A stretch of 34,246 bases of DNA, taken from an uncultured Clostridia bacterium (GTDB taxonomy: Bacteria; Bacillota; Clostridia; Christensenellales; Borkfalkiaceae). This document shows, piece after piece, positions 8,475-17,324 of the stretch. Location: positions 1 to 34,246 of the forward strand of contig CANQBW010000018.1 in assembly GCA_947589565.1 (NCBI GenBank), read 5' to 3'. The translations under genes were made by a program, and so were the position numbers. The notes below the pieces were generated by a model that ran no database searches, was not told the origin of the DNA, and was given only the letters and a program-made list of their open reading frames with translations. The first letter of the stretch is position 1; every line of letters starts with the position of its first letter.

Positions 8475-10091
8475 ATGAACAACATGATCACCCTGCTCCT
8501 TGATATGAATACCGGCCTGTCGATCGGTCTCATCGTCGCGGCTCTCGTCGTCGGCGCAGCGATTTCGGCAGCGGTAGTTTGTGTGGTTCTGAAGCAAGTT
8601 TCCAAACGCAGATCCGAGCAAAAGCTCGATGAAACCTCGAAGAAAGTCAACGAGATGCTTGAAAAAGCGCAAGCGGATTGCAAGCAGCTGAAAAAGGAAG
8701 CCGTTTTAGAGTCGAAGGAGCAGGATTTAAAACGCAGAAACGAATTTGAGCAGGAGATGAAGGAGAAACGCGCCGAACAGCAGCGCGTGGAGGCCCGTCT
8801 CAACAAGCAGGAGGACCAGCTCGAAAAGCGGGAGACGGAGATGTCCCGCAAGGAGCAGTCCCTCGAGGCGCAGAAGAACAATCTTCAGAAAAAGTCGGAG
8901 GAAGTCGACAAACTCCGCGAAGTCGTCTCCCATCAGCATGAACTCATGGTCCAGGAGCTCGAGCGCATCGCCCAGCTCACCAAGGAAGAGGCGAAAAAGC
9001 AGCTCACCGATGAAATTTTGGAGGAGACCCGCCGCGACTGCGCCATGACGGTACGCAATATGGAGCAGCAGGCGAAGGACGACGCGGACATCAACGCAAA
9101 GAACATCATCTCTCTCGCCATTCAGCGCTGTGCCGCCGATCACGCCTCGGAGACGACCGTCTCCGTCGTCCCTCTTCCCAACGACGACATGAAGGCGCGG
9201 CTCATCGGGCGCGAGGGCAGAAATATCCGTGCCATCGAAAATGCGACGGGCATCGAGCTCGTCATCGACGATACGCCCGAGGTCGTCATCCTCTCCGGAT
9301 TCGACCCCGTGAGAAGGGAGATCGCCCGCCTCACCCTCGAAAAACTCATCTCGGACGGCAGGATCCATCCCGCAAGGATCGAGGAGACCGTCGAAAAGGT
9401 GACCAAGGAACTCGACCAGCAGATCAAAGCCGCGGGCGAGAACGCCATGTTCGAGGTCGGCATCTTCGGACTTCATCCCGAGATCATCAAGCTCATCGGC
9501 AGACTCAAATTCCGCACGAGCTACGGGCAGAACGTCTACCAGCACTCCATCGAGGTCGCGCAGCTCGCGGGACTCATGGCGCAGGAGCTCGGACTCGACG
9601 TCAACTTCGCAAAGCGGGCGGGACTTCTGCACGACATCGGCAAGGCGGTCGACCACGAGCAGGAGGGCACGCACATTCAGCTCGGCGCCGATCTTGCCAA
9701 GAAGTATAAGGAAAACGCGATGATCGTCAACGCGATCATGGCGCACCACGGCGACGTGGAACCCAAGACGGTGGAGGCGATTCTGGTCCAGGCGGCGGAC
9801 GCGATCTCGGGCGCAAGGCCGGGCGCACGCCGCGAGACGGGGAGCAACTACGTCAAGCGTCTCGAAAAACTCGAGAGCATCGCCTCCGATTTCAACGGCG
9901 TCGAGAAGAGCTATGCGATCCAGGCGGGCAGAGAAGTCCGCGTCATCGTCAAGCCCGAAGTCATCGACGACGCGAAGGCGATCTTCCTCGCCAAGGACAT
10001 CGCGAAAAAGATCGAGAGCGAGCTCGAATATCCCGGGCAGATCAAGGTCAACGTCATCCGCGAGTTCCGAAGCGTGGAATACGCAAAATAA
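8475..10091 (+). CDS. rny: Ribonuclease Y
   Basis: RNase Y is the membrane-anchored endoribonuclease that starts mRNA decay in many Firmicutes. The 538-residue protein has one N-terminal transmembrane helix (about residues 12-37), then a long charged coiled coil rich in E, K and Q (about 40-190). A KH RNA-binding domain follows, with IGREGRNI at 244-251. The HD phosphohydrolase domain has its metal-binding pair at His386-Asp387 in LLHDIGKA. The frame opens upstream at 8370, but the ATG at 8475 is the family start and has AGGAGG at 8464-8469. The gene has its own consensus promoter upstream and a strong terminator downstream, so it is probably monocistronic. Confidence 0.97.
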   Translation: MNNMITLLLDMNTGLSIGLIVAALVVGAAISAAVVCVVLKQVSKRRSEQKLDETSKKVNEMLEKAQADCKQLKKEAVLESKEQDLKRRNEFEQEMKEKRAEQQRVEARLNKQEDQLEKRETEMSRKEQSLEAQKNNLQKKSEEVDKLREVVSHQHELMVQELERIAQLTKEEAKKQLTDEILEETRRDCAMTVRNMEQQAKDDADINAKNIISLAIQRCAADHASETTVSVVPLPNDDMKARLIGREGRNIRAIENATGIELVIDDTPEVVILSGFDPVRREIARLTLEKLISDGRIHPARIEETVEKVTKELDQQIKAAGENAMFEVGIFGLHPEIIKLIGRLKFRTSYGQNVYQHSIEVAQLAGLMAQELGLDVNFAKRAGLLHDIGKAVDHEQEGTHIQLGADLAKKYKENAMIVNAIMAHHGDVEPKTVEAILVQAADAISGARPGARRETGSNYVKRLEKLESIASDFNGVEKSYAIQAGREVRVIVKPEVIDDAKAIFLAKDIAKKIESELEYPGQIKVNVIREFRSVEYAK

Positions 10092-10107
10092 GCTGAAAAG
10101 AAAATGG

Positions 10108-10136
10108 ACCTCGGCGGATTTTCGTCGAGGTTTTTT
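10108..10136 (+). terminator. Rho-independent terminator of rny
   Basis: ACCTCGGCG (10108-10116) pairs with CGTCGAGGT (10123-10131) over 9 pairs with one G-U, around loop GATTTT. A run of T follows (10131-10136). It lies 17 bases after the rny stop. Confidence 0.92.
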
Positions 10137-10167
10137 CTTTCATCAAAATGAAAGACCCCTCTTCGGC

Positions 10168-10196
10168 TTGACAAGAACGCCCGGATGGGATATAAT
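10168..10196 (+). promoter_or_regulatory. Sigma-A promoter for the phospholipid operon
   Basis: TTGACA (10168-10173), 17-base spacer, TATAAT (10191-10196). Transcription should start near 10203, only about 12 bases before the ATG at 10215, so the ribosome binding site AGAAGG would sit at the extreme 5' end of the mRNA. Confidence 0.92.
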
Positions 10197-10214
10197 CAAT
10201 CGAGAAGGTTTCCC

Positions 10215-11315
10215 ATGAGAAAGAAAATCTCAAAAAACTTGAAAAAGCAGATTTTGAATCTTCTTTTTTTAGGGATTCTGATCGGCATTACGCTCATCGT
10301 TCTGATCACCTCGAATCGGGAGCTCAACTTCGAAAATATCGGAGCGTTCCTGAAAAACTGTAATCCCGTTTGGCTTGCGGCGGCGCTTCTTTCAATGCTT
10401 CTTTTCATCGGGTTCGAGGGGCTCGCGCTGCACTTTATTTTGCGCGGCTTGGGGGAGAGACCAAAGCTCCGCTCGTCCATGGTCTACTCGACGGCGGACG
10501 TCTACTATTCCGCCATCACGCCCTCCGCGTCGGGCGGTCAGCCCGCCTCCGCCTTCTACATGGTAAAGGACGGGATCCCCGCGGGGAAGGCTTCGTTTGC
10601 GCTCGTGTTCAATCTCATCGGCTATACGACGGCGATCCTCGTGATCGGAGCGGCGGCACTCTGTATCCGTCCCGCGTTTTTTGCCCAAATCGACGAGTGG
10701 TTCGTGAAACTTCTCATTGTGCTCGGCTTTGCCGTGCAGTTTGCGCTTCTGGGCTTTTTCATTGCCTGTATGTTCTGCGGCAGGGCGGTCATGAAACTCG
10801 GGAACGGCATCATAACGCTGCTCGTCAAGATGCGTTTGGTCAAAAGAGAAGAGAAATGGCGGACCCGCCTTCAGGAGGAAGTCGAAAAATTCGCCAAATG
10901 CAGAGGGGAGATCGCGGCGCATCCCGGCATGAGCGTGGCGAATTTTCTCTTCAATCTGCTGCAGAGACTCAGTCATGTGCTCGTGTCCTGCTTCGTCTGC
11001 CTTGCGGCGGCGCCCGAGAGCGACTTTTTTGCGCTGTTCGTGCTCGAGTCGTTTGTGCTCATCGGCTATAATTCGGTGCCCCTTCCGGGCGGTGTGGGCG
11101 CCTTTGAATATCTCTATCTGCATATCTATTGCATTTGCTTTGCGGATGAGGCGTTTGTGCTTGCGGCAATGATGGTCACGCGTGTCATTTCCTATTATTT
11201 GAGGATGTTTGTTGCCGGTATTCTGACGCTCTGCTATCATGTCGGCGGTATGCGTAGGGGAAAGGATCCAAAGAATGAAACAATGGAGAAAATCACAAAT
11301 GGAACAGAGGAATAG
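10215..11315 (+). CDS. Flippase-like / LPG-synthase transmembrane-domain protein (UPF0104, YbhN-like)
   Basis: A 366-residue polytopic membrane protein of the family that includes the membrane half of lysylphosphatidylglycerol synthase MprF. It has about seven to eight hydrophobic helices, an early SASGGQPASAFYMV segment, and the family signature PLPGGVGAFEYLYL near residue 295. The catalytic aminoacyl-transferase domain of full MprF is missing, so it is more likely a lipid or lipid-linked substrate transporter than a synthase. The ATG at 10215 was chosen because the upstream in-frame ATG (10185) lies before the transcript start. It is first in an operon with pssA and psd, which suggests a role in phospholipid handling. 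The substrate is unknown. Confidence 0.85.
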   Translation: MRKKISKNLKKQILNLLFLGILIGITLIVLITSNRELNFENIGAFLKNCNPVWLAAALLSMLLFIGFEGLALHFILRGLGERPKLRSSMVYSTADVYYSAITPSASGGQPASAFYMVKDGIPAGKASFALVFNLIGYTTAILVIGAAALCIRPAFFAQIDEWFVKLLIVLGFAVQFALLGFFIACMFCGRAVMKLGNGIITLLVKMRLVKREEKWRTRLQEEVEKFAKCRGEIAAHPGMSVANFLFNLLQRLSHVLVSCFVCLAAAPESDFFALFVLESFVLIGYNSVPLPGGVGAFEYLYLHIYCICFADEAFVLAAMMVTRVISYYLRMFVAGILTLCYHVGGMRRGKDPKNETMEKITNGTEE

Positions 11316-11994
11316 AGAAGTCCGGACGAAAAGAGCTCCGTTTGTCGGGTTTTGGCATTACGGCGTGGTCCTCACCTATTTTTCGGCAGTGGCGGGGATC
11401 ATGGGAATTTTTCTCTCTGCGCTCTTCGGCCCCTTTTGGGGGGTCGTCTGCCTGTTTGTCTCGGGGATCTGCGATGCGTTCGACGGGGTCATCGCGAACA
11501 CGCGTAAAAACCGCTCGGACGCGGATAAACTGTTCGGCAAGGAGATCGACTCGATGAGCGACCTTATTGCCTTCGGGATCGGGCCGCTTGCGATCGGCTT
11601 TTTCATGGGAATGAAAAAATGGTACTACCTCTTGGTATTGTGTGTTTTTTCGCTCTGTTCGCTGATCCGTCTCTCTTATTATAATGTAGAGGAAGAGCAG
11701 CGCATTTCGGAGGGAAAGGGAAAGCGGACCTCCTTCGAGGGACTTCCCGTCACCAACACGGCGATCGTCATTCCGACCTTTTATGTGATCGCGACGATGT
11801 TCATCCATCCGCTCATTCCCCTCCTCATCATGAGCTCCGGCTATCTCATCAATGCCTTTTTGATGGTCTTCCGTTTCCGGATGCCGAAGGCGGGCCCCGT
11901 CGGGGTCGTGATCGCGATCCTCATCTTCACCGCGATCTTCATTCCGCTCGTGCTCATCCGTACATACATCTGCGGCGTTCCCTTTCTGACATGA
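11275..11994 (+). CDS. pssA: CDP-diacylglycerol--serine O-phosphatidyltransferase
   Basis: It converts CDP-diacylglycerol and serine to phosphatidylserine in the membrane. The 239-residue product has several hydrophobic helices. Its CDP-alcohol phosphotransferase core reads CDAFDGVIANTRKNRSDADKL, then FGKEIDSMSD. The four aspartates and both glycines are in place, with the 12-residue spacing seen in one clostridial PssA subgroup. The Arg of the usual DGxxAR is Asn here. The ATG at 11275 has AGGGGAAAGG about 9 bases upstream. It overlaps the previous gene by 41 bases, and psd begins with an ATGA overlap at its stop. The neighbouring decarboxylase supports the serine assignment over other alcohols. 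Confidence 0.9.
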   Translation: MKQWRKSQMEQRNREVRTKRAPFVGFWHYGVVLTYFSAVAGIMGIFLSALFGPFWGVVCLFVSGICDAFDGVIANTRKNRSDADKLFGKEIDSMSDLIAFGIGPLAIGFFMGMKKWYYLLVLCVFSLCSLIRLSYYNVEEEQRISEGKGKRTSFEGLPVTNTAIVIPTFYVIATMFIHPLIPLLIMSSGYLINAFLMVFRFRMPKAGPVGVVIAILIFTAIFIPLVLIRTYICGVPFLT

Positions 11995-12836
11995 GAAGAA
12001 CGCTCACAGAGCCCGCAACGCGCGGCGTCGGTTTTCTGTATCGGACGCGATTGGGCGGAGTATTTCTGCGCCTGTTCTCTTCCCGTTTTCTCTCCCGGAT
12101 CGCGGGGGCATTTCTCGATTCGCCTCTCTCGAAGCCGATGATCAAACGGTTCATCAAAAAGCATTCGATCCGCACAGAGGACTATTTGCCGGAAAAATAC
12201 AAGAGCTTCAACGACTTTTTTACGCGTCGGATCAATCCCGAACTTCGTCCGTTCGACCCCTCGCCCACGGCGCTCTGTTCCCCCTGCGACGGCGCGGTCT
12301 CCGTTTATCCCCTCACGCGGGAGGGGACCTTCCGCGTCAAGGGCTTCGATTATACCCTCGAGACGCTGCTCGGTTCCCGCGAACTTGCGGAGAAATTTCT
12401 CGGCGGGATCTGCGTCGTGATCCGACTCACGGTCAGCGATTACCACCGCTATCACTTCTTCGACGGCGGAAGGGCGGAAGAAAGCAAATTCATCGCGGGA
12501 AAGCTTCACACGGTGCGTCCCGCAGCGCTCGAAAAGAGAAGAGTGTTTGCGGAGAATTGCCGCTCGGTCACCCTCCTGCACACCGAACATTTCGGCGACG
12601 CCGTGATGGTCGAGGTCGGCGCCATGTTCGTGGGCAGGATCGTCAACGAAGCGTGTACGGAATTTGCGCGGGGACAGGAGAAGGGACGGTTCGAATTTGG
12701 GGGCTCGACGGTGATCCTCCTCCTCGGAGCGGGGAAAGCGGAGCTCGACGGCGAATTTTACGAAAACACCCAAGCGGGACGCGAGACTTTGGTCCGCTGC
12801 GGCGAAAAAATCGGAGAGACGGCAAAAAAAGAGTAA
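11991..12836 (+). CDS. psd: Phosphatidylserine decarboxylase proenzyme
   Basis: It decarboxylates phosphatidylserine to phosphatidylethanolamine. The proenzyme cuts itself to create a pyruvoyl cofactor. The 281-residue protein has the self-cleavage motif in FEFGGSTVILLLG (GGST; cleavage expected between Gly and Ser) near the C-terminus. Conserved segments include SPCDGAVS, a histidine pair in SDYHRYHFF, and VEVGAMFVGRIVNE. It is last in the operon with the flippase-like gene and pssA, joined to pssA by ATGA, so both steps of phosphatidylethanolamine synthesis are together. No clear strong terminator follows; only an A/T-only stem overlaps its end. Confidence 0.96.
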   Translation: MRRTLTEPATRGVGFLYRTRLGGVFLRLFSSRFLSRIAGAFLDSPLSKPMIKRFIKKHSIRTEDYLPEKYKSFNDFFTRRINPELRPFDPSPTALCSPCDGAVSVYPLTREGTFRVKGFDYTLETLLGSRELAEKFLGGICVVIRLTVSDYHRYHFFDGGRAEESKFIAGKLHTVRPAALEKRRVFAENCRSVTLLHTEHFGDAVMVEVGAMFVGRIVNEACTEFARGQEKGRFEFGGSTVILLLGAGKAELDGEFYENTQAGRETLVRCGEKIGETAKKE

Positions 12837-12874
12837 TGTTTTTCTTTTTTTTGCAAAAAAGGCTTAAAAATTCG

Positions 12875-12903
12875 TTGACAGCAGCTTGACTTTGTGGTAT
12901 GAT
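12875..12903 (+). promoter_or_regulatory. Extended -10 promoter of the S10 operon
   Basis: TTGACA (12875-12880), 17-base spacer, TATGAT (12898-12903) preceded by TGG, an extended -10. The start of transcription is expected near 12910, so the rpsJ leader is about 225 bases long. Confidence 0.9.
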
Positions 12904-12911
12904 AGTCAAGC

Positions 12912-13076
12912 TGTGTCATTATGGCGTATAGGGTTGAGACGGGAAGTTACTGAAAAAGCGAAGCAAAAAGCCCTTCGGCAGATAATTTCCGTTGACAAGT
13001 GCGGGAGCCTGACTCCTGCGACGAACCGAGGCTTCTCCCAAAACACTGCAAAGTGTTTTTTTGATGGGGAACCTCG
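12912..13076 (+). promoter_or_regulatory. Structured S10-operon leader (candidate autoregulatory RNA)
   Basis: The leader has a hairpin at 13001-13019 (GCGGGAG/CTCCTGC around CCTGA). A larger composite stem spans 13027-13076: CGAGG with CCTCG, then TCCC with GGGA. Inside it, AAAACACT pairs with AGTGTTTT around a GCAA tetraloop (13040-13059), followed by T to 13062. The inner hairpin with its T-run resembles an intrinsic terminator, so attenuation is possible. In E. coli, L4 controls this operon through its leader; whether the same holds here is inference. Confidence 0.6.
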
Positions 13077-13134
13077 ATACGCCCGGAAGCGTTGACAGTG
13101 AAAATACAAAAAGTTCGGAAAAAGAGGTAAAAAA

Positions 13135-13437
13135 ATGGCAGGACAGAAGATCAGAATCAAGTTATCGGCATACGATCACGAACTCGTCGACCAGGCGGCT
13201 TCGAGGATCGTGGAGACGATGCAGAAGGGCGGGGCGAAGATTTCGGGACCTATTCCGCTTCCCACGGAGCGTGAGATCATCACCATTCTCCGTTGCCCGC
13301 ATAAGGATAAGGATTCGCGCGAGCAATTCGAAATGCGCACCCACAAGCGCATCATCGACATCTATTCGCCCAATGCGAAGCTGCTCGATTCCATCCATCT
13401 TCCCGCGGGCGTAGACATCAAAGTCAAGCTCGGCTGA
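13135..13437 (+). CDS. rpsJ: 30S ribosomal protein S10
   Basis: S10 sits in the head of the small subunit and also binds NusB in transcription antitermination. The 100-residue product is full length. It reads [17 protein letters not shown] near the start and GPIPLPTE, then [13 protein letters not shown], and ends in VDIKVKLG, all family hallmarks. It is the first gene of the ribosomal super-operon, behind a long leader and an AAAGAGG ribosome binding site. A 72-base gap containing a small hairpin separates it from rplC, the longest gap among the first genes of the operon. Confidence 0.98.
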   Translation: MAGQKIRIKLSAYDHELVDQAASRIVETMQKGGAKISGPIPLPTEREIITILRCPHKDKDSREQFEMRTHKRIIDIYSPNAKLLDSIHLPAGVDIKVKLG

Positions 13438-13459
13438 GGAAATTTCAAAAAGTCAAGGA

Positions 13460-13479
13460 AAAACTGCTTTGGCGGTTTT
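13460..13479 (+). promoter_or_regulatory. Small hairpin between rpsJ and rplC
   Basis: AAAACTGC (13460-13467) pairs with GCGGTTTT (13472-13479), 8 pairs with one G-U, loop TTTG. No T-run follows, so it may be a processing or partial pausing site and not a terminator. Confidence 0.5.
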
Positions 13480-13509
13480 CACAAATAAAAAAAGGAGTGA
13501 ACTTTATCC

Positions 13510-14151
13510 ATGAATAAAGCAATCATCGGTAGGAAGGCGGGAATGACGCAGATCTTTGCCGAAGACGGCAAAATGATCCCCGTCACGGTCGTGGAAGCGG
13601 GACCTTGCCCCGTCGTGCAGATCAAGACGGAGGAATCCGACGGCTATACCGCGCTCAAGCTCGGCTTTGACGAGACGAGTGAGAAGAGTCTGAACAAGCC
13701 CGAACTCGGGCAGTTCAAAAAGGCGGGCGTCAAGCCCTGCAGAGTGCTCAAAGAGGTGCGTCTCGACAAAGTCGACAGCTACAAGGTCGGCGACGTCGTC
13801 AAGGCGGACATCTTTGCGGCGGGCGACCGCGTCGACGTTGCGGGCGTCAGCAAGGGCCACGGATTCACGGGCGTCATCAAGAGATGGAACCAGCACAGGC
13901 TCAAGGAGACCCACGGCGTGGGCCCCGTCCACAGGGAGCCGGGCTCCATGGGCGCAAACAGCTCGCCCTCGAGAGTCTTCAAGCACAAAAACCTCGCGGG
14001 ACAGTACGGCGTCGAGAATGTGACGGTTCAGAACCTCGAGATCGTGAGAGTGGATTCGGGCCGCAACGCTATTTTGATCAAGGGCGCGATCCCGGGACCG
14101 AGAGGCAGCGTCGTCACGATCTTCAACAGCGTAAAGCAAAAGGAGAATTGA
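13510..14151 (+). CDS. rplC: 50S ribosomal protein L3
   Basis: L3 is an early-assembly large-subunit protein whose loop reaches the peptidyl transferase centre. The 213-residue product begins [16 protein letters not shown]. It has the conserved loop [12 protein letters not shown], then [22 protein letters not shown], and the [11 protein letters not shown] segment near the C-terminus. The loop region that holds the residue modified by PrmB in some bacteria is intact. It uses AAAGGAG upstream, and rplD follows after one base. Confidence 0.98.
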   Translation: MNKAIIGRKAGMTQIFAEDGKMIPVTVVEAGPCPVVQIKTEESDGYTALKLGFDETSEKSLNKPELGQFKKAGVKPCRVLKEVRLDKVDSYKVGDVVKADIFAAGDRVDVAGVSKGHGFTGVIKRWNQHRLKETHGVGPVHREPGSMGANSSPSRVFKHKNLAGQYGVENVTVQNLEIVRVDSGRNAILIKGAIPGPRGSVVTIFNSVKQKEN

Positions 14152-14152
14152 G

Positions 14153-14779
14153 ATGGCAAACGTCAAAGTATATAATATGAAAGGAGCCGAGGTCGGCGAG
14201 ATGGAACTTCCCGAAGCGATCTTCGGCGTGGAATACAATGAGCCGCTCATTCATCAGGCGGTCGTGACCTATCTTTCCAATCAGCGCCAGGGCACGAAGA
14301 GCACGCTCACCCGCACGGAAGTGCGCGGCGGCGGCATCAAGCCCTGGAGACAGAAGGAAACGGGCAGAGCGCGTCAGGGTTCCACCCGCGCACCGCAGTG
14401 GATCAAGGGCGGCGTCGTCTTCGCACCCAAGCCCCGCGACTTCGAAAAGAAGATGAACAAGGAGGCAAAGCGCGGCGCACTTTTGTCCGCTCTCTCCAAG
14501 AAAGTCGCAGACGGCGAGCTCTTGGTTGTCGACGAGGTCAAAGTCTCCGCACCCAAGACCAAGGAGATGGAGGCATTCCGCAAGGCGCTCAAGCTCGACA
14601 AGCGTGCGGTGCTCGTCATGGACGAGCATGACCGGGACGTCATTCTGGCGGCACGCAACCTCGAGACCCTCTCGACCCTCTCCGTCGAGGAGATCAACAC
14701 CTATGAGATCGTCAGAAATTCCGTCGTAGTGCTTACGAAGGGAACCGTGAAGAAACTTGAGGAGGCATATACGGTATGA
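14153..14779 (+). CDS. rplD: 50S ribosomal protein L4
   Basis: L4 lines the exit tunnel and, in E. coli, also represses its own operon through the S10 leader. The 208-residue product is full length. Its tunnel loop reads RGGGIKPWRQKETGRARQGS then APQWIKGGVVFAPKPRD, matching the family. The body carries KEAKRGALLSALSKK and VRNSVVVLTKGTVKKLEE. It starts one base after the rplC stop with GGAGAA upstream. Its stop overlaps the rplW start (ATGA). Confidence 0.98.
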   Translation: MANVKVYNMKGAEVGEMELPEAIFGVEYNEPLIHQAVVTYLSNQRQGTKSTLTRTEVRGGGIKPWRQKETGRARQGSTRAPQWIKGGVVFAPKPRDFEKKMNKEAKRGALLSALSKKVADGELLVVDEVKVSAPKTKEMEAFRKALKLDKRAVLVMDEHDRDVILAARNLETLSTLSVEEINTYEIVRNSVVVLTKGTVKKLEEAYTV

Positions 14780-15111
14780 CGCCCGAAGACATCATTATAA
14801 GACCCGTCCTGACCGAGAAGGGTTACGACGGCATTCAGGCTCCCGACCCTTCCGAAGTCGGAAAGTCCGACAAGAGGGGCTGCGGAAAGAGATATACGTT
14901 CGAGGTCCTCAAGAGCGCGAACAAGACGCAGATCAAGATCGCGGTAGAGCAGAAGTTCAACGTACAGGTAGAGAGCGTGCACACGGTCACGCAGCATGGG
15001 AAGCTCAAGAGACAGGGAAGATCGCAGGGCTACACGCCCGCCTGGAAAAAGGCGATCGTCTCTTTGAAGAGGGACAGCAAGCCCATCGAATATTTTGAAT
15101 CGTTGTCGTAA
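14776..15111 (+). CDS. rplW: 50S ribosomal protein L23, with N-terminal insertion
   Basis: L23 lies at the tunnel exit and forms the docking site for trigger factor and SRP. The core is standard: [11 protein letters not shown], then [20 protein letters not shown], and [21 protein letters not shown]. At 111 residues it is longer than the usual 95-100. About 15 extra residues (around 19-37, with [16 protein letters not shown]) sit between the TEK motif and the YTFEV strand, close to the surface that contacts chaperones. The start overlaps the rplD stop, so translation is likely coupled. Confidence 0.96.
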   Translation: MTPEDIIIRPVLTEKGYDGIQAPDPSEVGKSDKRGCGKRYTFEVLKSANKTQIKIAVEQKFNVQVESVHTVTQHGKLKRQGRSQGYTPAWKKAIVSLKRDSKPIEYFESLS

Positions 15112-15128
15112 ATCGGAGGAAAACAATC

Positions 15129-15956
15129 ATGGCAGTGAAGAGATATAAACCGACGTCCGCTGCGCGCAGACTGATGACGGTTCCCGATTATTCGGAGCTT
15201 TCGAAGGATCCCGCCGAGCGGGGACTTTTAGAGGACCAGCGTCATTCGGGCGGCAGAAACAACGCCGGCAGGATCACGGTCCGCCACATCGGCGGCGGCA
15301 ATAAGCGCAAATACAGGATCATCGATTTCAAGAGAAACAAGGACGGCGTTCCCGCCAAGGTCAAGAGCATTCAATACGACCCCAACCGCAGCGCAAACAT
15401 CGCGCTCCTCGTCTATGCGGACGGCGAAAAGAGATACATTCTCGCTCCCGTCGGGCTCAACGTGGGGGACACGGTCACGAGCGGAGCAGGCTCCGACATC
15501 AAGGTCGGCAACGCGCTGCTTTTGAGGGACATTCCCGTCGGTACGATGGTCCACAACATCGAGATGAAGCCGGGCCGCGGCGGACAGATCGCAAGAAGCG
15601 CGGGAATTTCCGCACAGATCATGGCATGTGAGAACGGCTATGCGACGATCAAGATGCCCTCCGGTGAAATGCGTCTCATTCCCGACGGCTGCCGCGCGAC
15701 GATCGGTCAGGTCGGCAACCTCGAGCATGAGATCATCCGGATCGGCAAGGCGGGCAAGACGAGACACCTCGGCACGCGGCCGACGGTCCGCGGTTCGGTC
15801 ATGAACCCGAACGATCACCCGCACGGCGGCGGCGAGGGCAAATCGCCCGTCGGTCACGCGGGACCCGAAACGCCTTGGGGCAAGCCCGCGCTCGGCTACA
15901 AGACGAGAAAGAAGAAGAATCCTACGAGCAAGTTCATCTTGAAGAGGATCAACTAA
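15129..15956 (+). CDS. rplB: 50S ribosomal protein L2
   Basis: L2 is a large-subunit protein needed for subunit association and peptidyl transfer. The 275-residue product is full length. It has [23 protein letters not shown] near the start, [14 protein letters not shown] in the middle, and the C-terminal signature [19 protein letters not shown] with the conserved functional histidine region. It ends with a basic [16 protein letters not shown] tail. A strong CGGAGGA ribosome binding site precedes it in the 17-base gap after rplW. Confidence 0.98.
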   Translation: MAVKRYKPTSAARRLMTVPDYSELSKDPAERGLLEDQRHSGGRNNAGRITVRHIGGGNKRKYRIIDFKRNKDGVPAKVKSIQYDPNRSANIALLVYADGEKRYILAPVGLNVGDTVTSGAGSDIKVGNALLLRDIPVGTMVHNIEMKPGRGGQIARSAGISAQIMACENGYATIKMPSGEMRLIPDGCRATIGQVGNLEHEIIRIGKAGKTRHLGTRPTVRGSVMNPNDHPHGGGEGKSPVGHAGPETPWGKPALGYKTRKKKNPTSKFILKRIN

Positions 15957-15971
15957 GGGAGGGATGAGAAA

Positions 15972-16250
15972 ATGTCGAGAAGCATCAAAAAGGGACCTTA
16001 CGTCGAAGAGAAGCTCTTAAAGCGCATCGAGGCGATGAACGAGGTCAACGAGAAAAAGGTACTCAAGACTTGGTCGAGAGCGTCGACGATCTTCCCTCAG
16101 ATGGTAGGGCACACGATCGCGGTATACGACGGGAGAAAGCACGTTCCCGTGTATATCACGGAGGACATGGTGGGCTGCAAGCTCGGTGAGTTCGCTCCCA
16201 CGAGAACCTTCAAGGGTCACACGGCGAAGACCACCACGCCCGGGAAGTAA
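15972..16250 (+). CDS. rpsS: 30S ribosomal protein S19
   Basis: S19 binds 16S rRNA in the head and contacts S13 and the large subunit. The 92-residue product begins [16 protein letters not shown]. It includes [22 protein letters not shown] and ends [15 protein letters not shown], an almost textbook sequence. GGGAGGGATGAG provides the ribosome binding site. rplV follows 11 bases downstream behind GGAGGAAG. Confidence 0.98.
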   Translation: MSRSIKKGPYVEEKLLKRIEAMNEVNEKKVLKTWSRASTIFPQMVGHTIAVYDGRKHVPVYITEDMVGCKLGEFAPTRTFKGHTAKTTTPGK

Positions 16251-16261
16251 GGAGGAAGATC

Positions 16262-16663
16262 ATGGCCGGTAATATGAAGAAGAAGACCGAACGGGTCGAA
16301 GAGAAGAGAGAAAAGCGTCCCTATGCGGTCGCGAAATATATCAGGGTTTCCCCTTACAAGGTGAGAACAGTGCTCGACCTCATCCGCGGGAAAGACGCGC
16401 TGCAGGCGAAGGCGATCTTAGAGCACCTTCCCAACGGCGGCGCGGAACCCACGCTCAAGGTACTCATGAGCGCGATCGCGAATGCGGAACACAACCGCGG
16501 CATGGACAGAGCCGATCTGTACGTCGCGGAGTGCTATGCGAACGGCGGAACGAGCCTGAAACGGATGCAGCCCGTCTCCAAGGGAAGAGGACATGCGATC
16601 TTAAAGAGAACGAGTCACATCACGGTCATCCTCGATGTGAAGAATGCGGAGGGTAATATTTAA
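16262..16663 (+). CDS. rplV: 50S ribosomal protein L22
   Basis: L22 lines the exit tunnel, and its hairpin loop is a known site of macrolide-resistance changes. The 133-residue product is slightly longer than the usual 110 because of a basic N-terminal extension (about residues 1-18, lysine, glutamate and arginine rich). The core has [31 protein letters not shown] and the loop region [21 protein letters not shown]. The first codons lie behind GGAGGAAG. It is followed two bases later by rpsC. Confidence 0.97.
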   Translation: MAGNMKKKTERVEEKREKRPYAVAKYIRVSPYKVRTVLDLIRGKDALQAKAILEHLPNGGAEPTLKVLMSAIANAEHNRGMDRADLYVAECYANGGTSLKRMQPVSKGRGHAILKRTSHITVILDVKNAEGNI

Positions 16664-16664
16664 C

Positions 16665-17324
16665 ATGGGACAGAAAGTAAATCCTCACGGTTTGAGAGTC
16701 GGCGTCATCAAGGGCTGGGATACCCAGTGGTATGCCGATAAGAAGGAGTTCGGCGCCTACCTCAAGGAAGACCATACCATCCGTACCTTCCTCAAGAAGA
16801 AATACTACGCGGCGGCAGTCTCCCGCATCCTCATCGAGAGAGCGGCGGGCAAAGTCGTCGTCACCATCCACACGGGAAGACCCGGCGTGCTCATCGGAAA
16901 GGCGGGCGCGGAGATCGAGGTCATCAAAAAGGAACTCAGCAAGCTGACGGGCGGAAAGCAGATCATCATCAACGTGACGGAGGTGCGCAAGCCCGACGCG
17001 GACGCGCAGCTCGTTGCGGAGAGCGTCGCAGCTCAGCTCGAAAAGAGAGTCGCATTCAGAAGAGCCATCAAACAGGCGATCGGCAGAACGATGCGCGCAG
17101 GCGTCAAGGGCGTCAAAATGCAGGTCTCGGGCCGTCTCGACGGACGTGAGATCGCAGGTTCCGAACATTATCATGACGGAAGCATTCCCCTTCAGACCCT
17201 TCGCGCGGACATCGATTACGGCTTTGCGGAGGCGCATACGACGTTCGGCATGATCGGCGTCAAGTGCTGGATCTATAAGGGAGAAGTCCTGAGGACCGCA
17301 AAGAGGGCGGAAGGAGGCAAGTAA
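16665..17324 (+). CDS. rpsC: 30S ribosomal protein S3
   Basis: S3 forms part of the mRNA entry channel and the ribosomal helicase. The 219-residue product begins [15 protein letters not shown], the universal start, so the ATG at 16665 was chosen over an in-frame ATG at 16644 inside rplV. The KH type 2 domain carries [20 protein letters not shown]. The C-terminal domain has [20 protein letters not shown] and [10 protein letters not shown]. Its ribosome binding site GGAGGG lies inside the end of rplV. The stop overlaps the rplP start by one base. Confidence 0.98.
   Translation: MGQKVNPHGLRVGVIKGWDTQWYADKKEFGAYLKEDHTIRTFLKKKYYAAAVSRILIERAAGKVVVTIHTGRPGVLIGKAGAEIEVIKKELSKLTGGKQIIINVTEVRKPDADAQLVAESVAAQLEKRVAFRRAIKQAIGRTMRAGVKGVKMQVSGRLDGREIAGSEHYHDGSIPLQTLRADIDYGFAEAHTTFGMIGVKCWIYKGEVLRTAKRAEGGK

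Larger units (their letters stand above)
12837..13134 (+). other. psd-rpsJ gap: promoter and structured leader, no gene
   Basis: This 298-base gap has no convincing ORF. It holds an A/T-rich inverted repeat right after psd, the ribosomal operon promoter, and a leader with two or more hairpins, described separately. Confidence 0.8.

Noticed and set aside
12820-12862. A/T inverted repeat over the psd stop as a terminator
   Set aside because: The stem is almost all A-T pairs and overlaps coding sequence; too weak to call.
12992-13097. Further TTGACA boxes at 8404, 12992 and 13092 as promoters
   Set aside because: None has an acceptable -10 at 16-18 bases.
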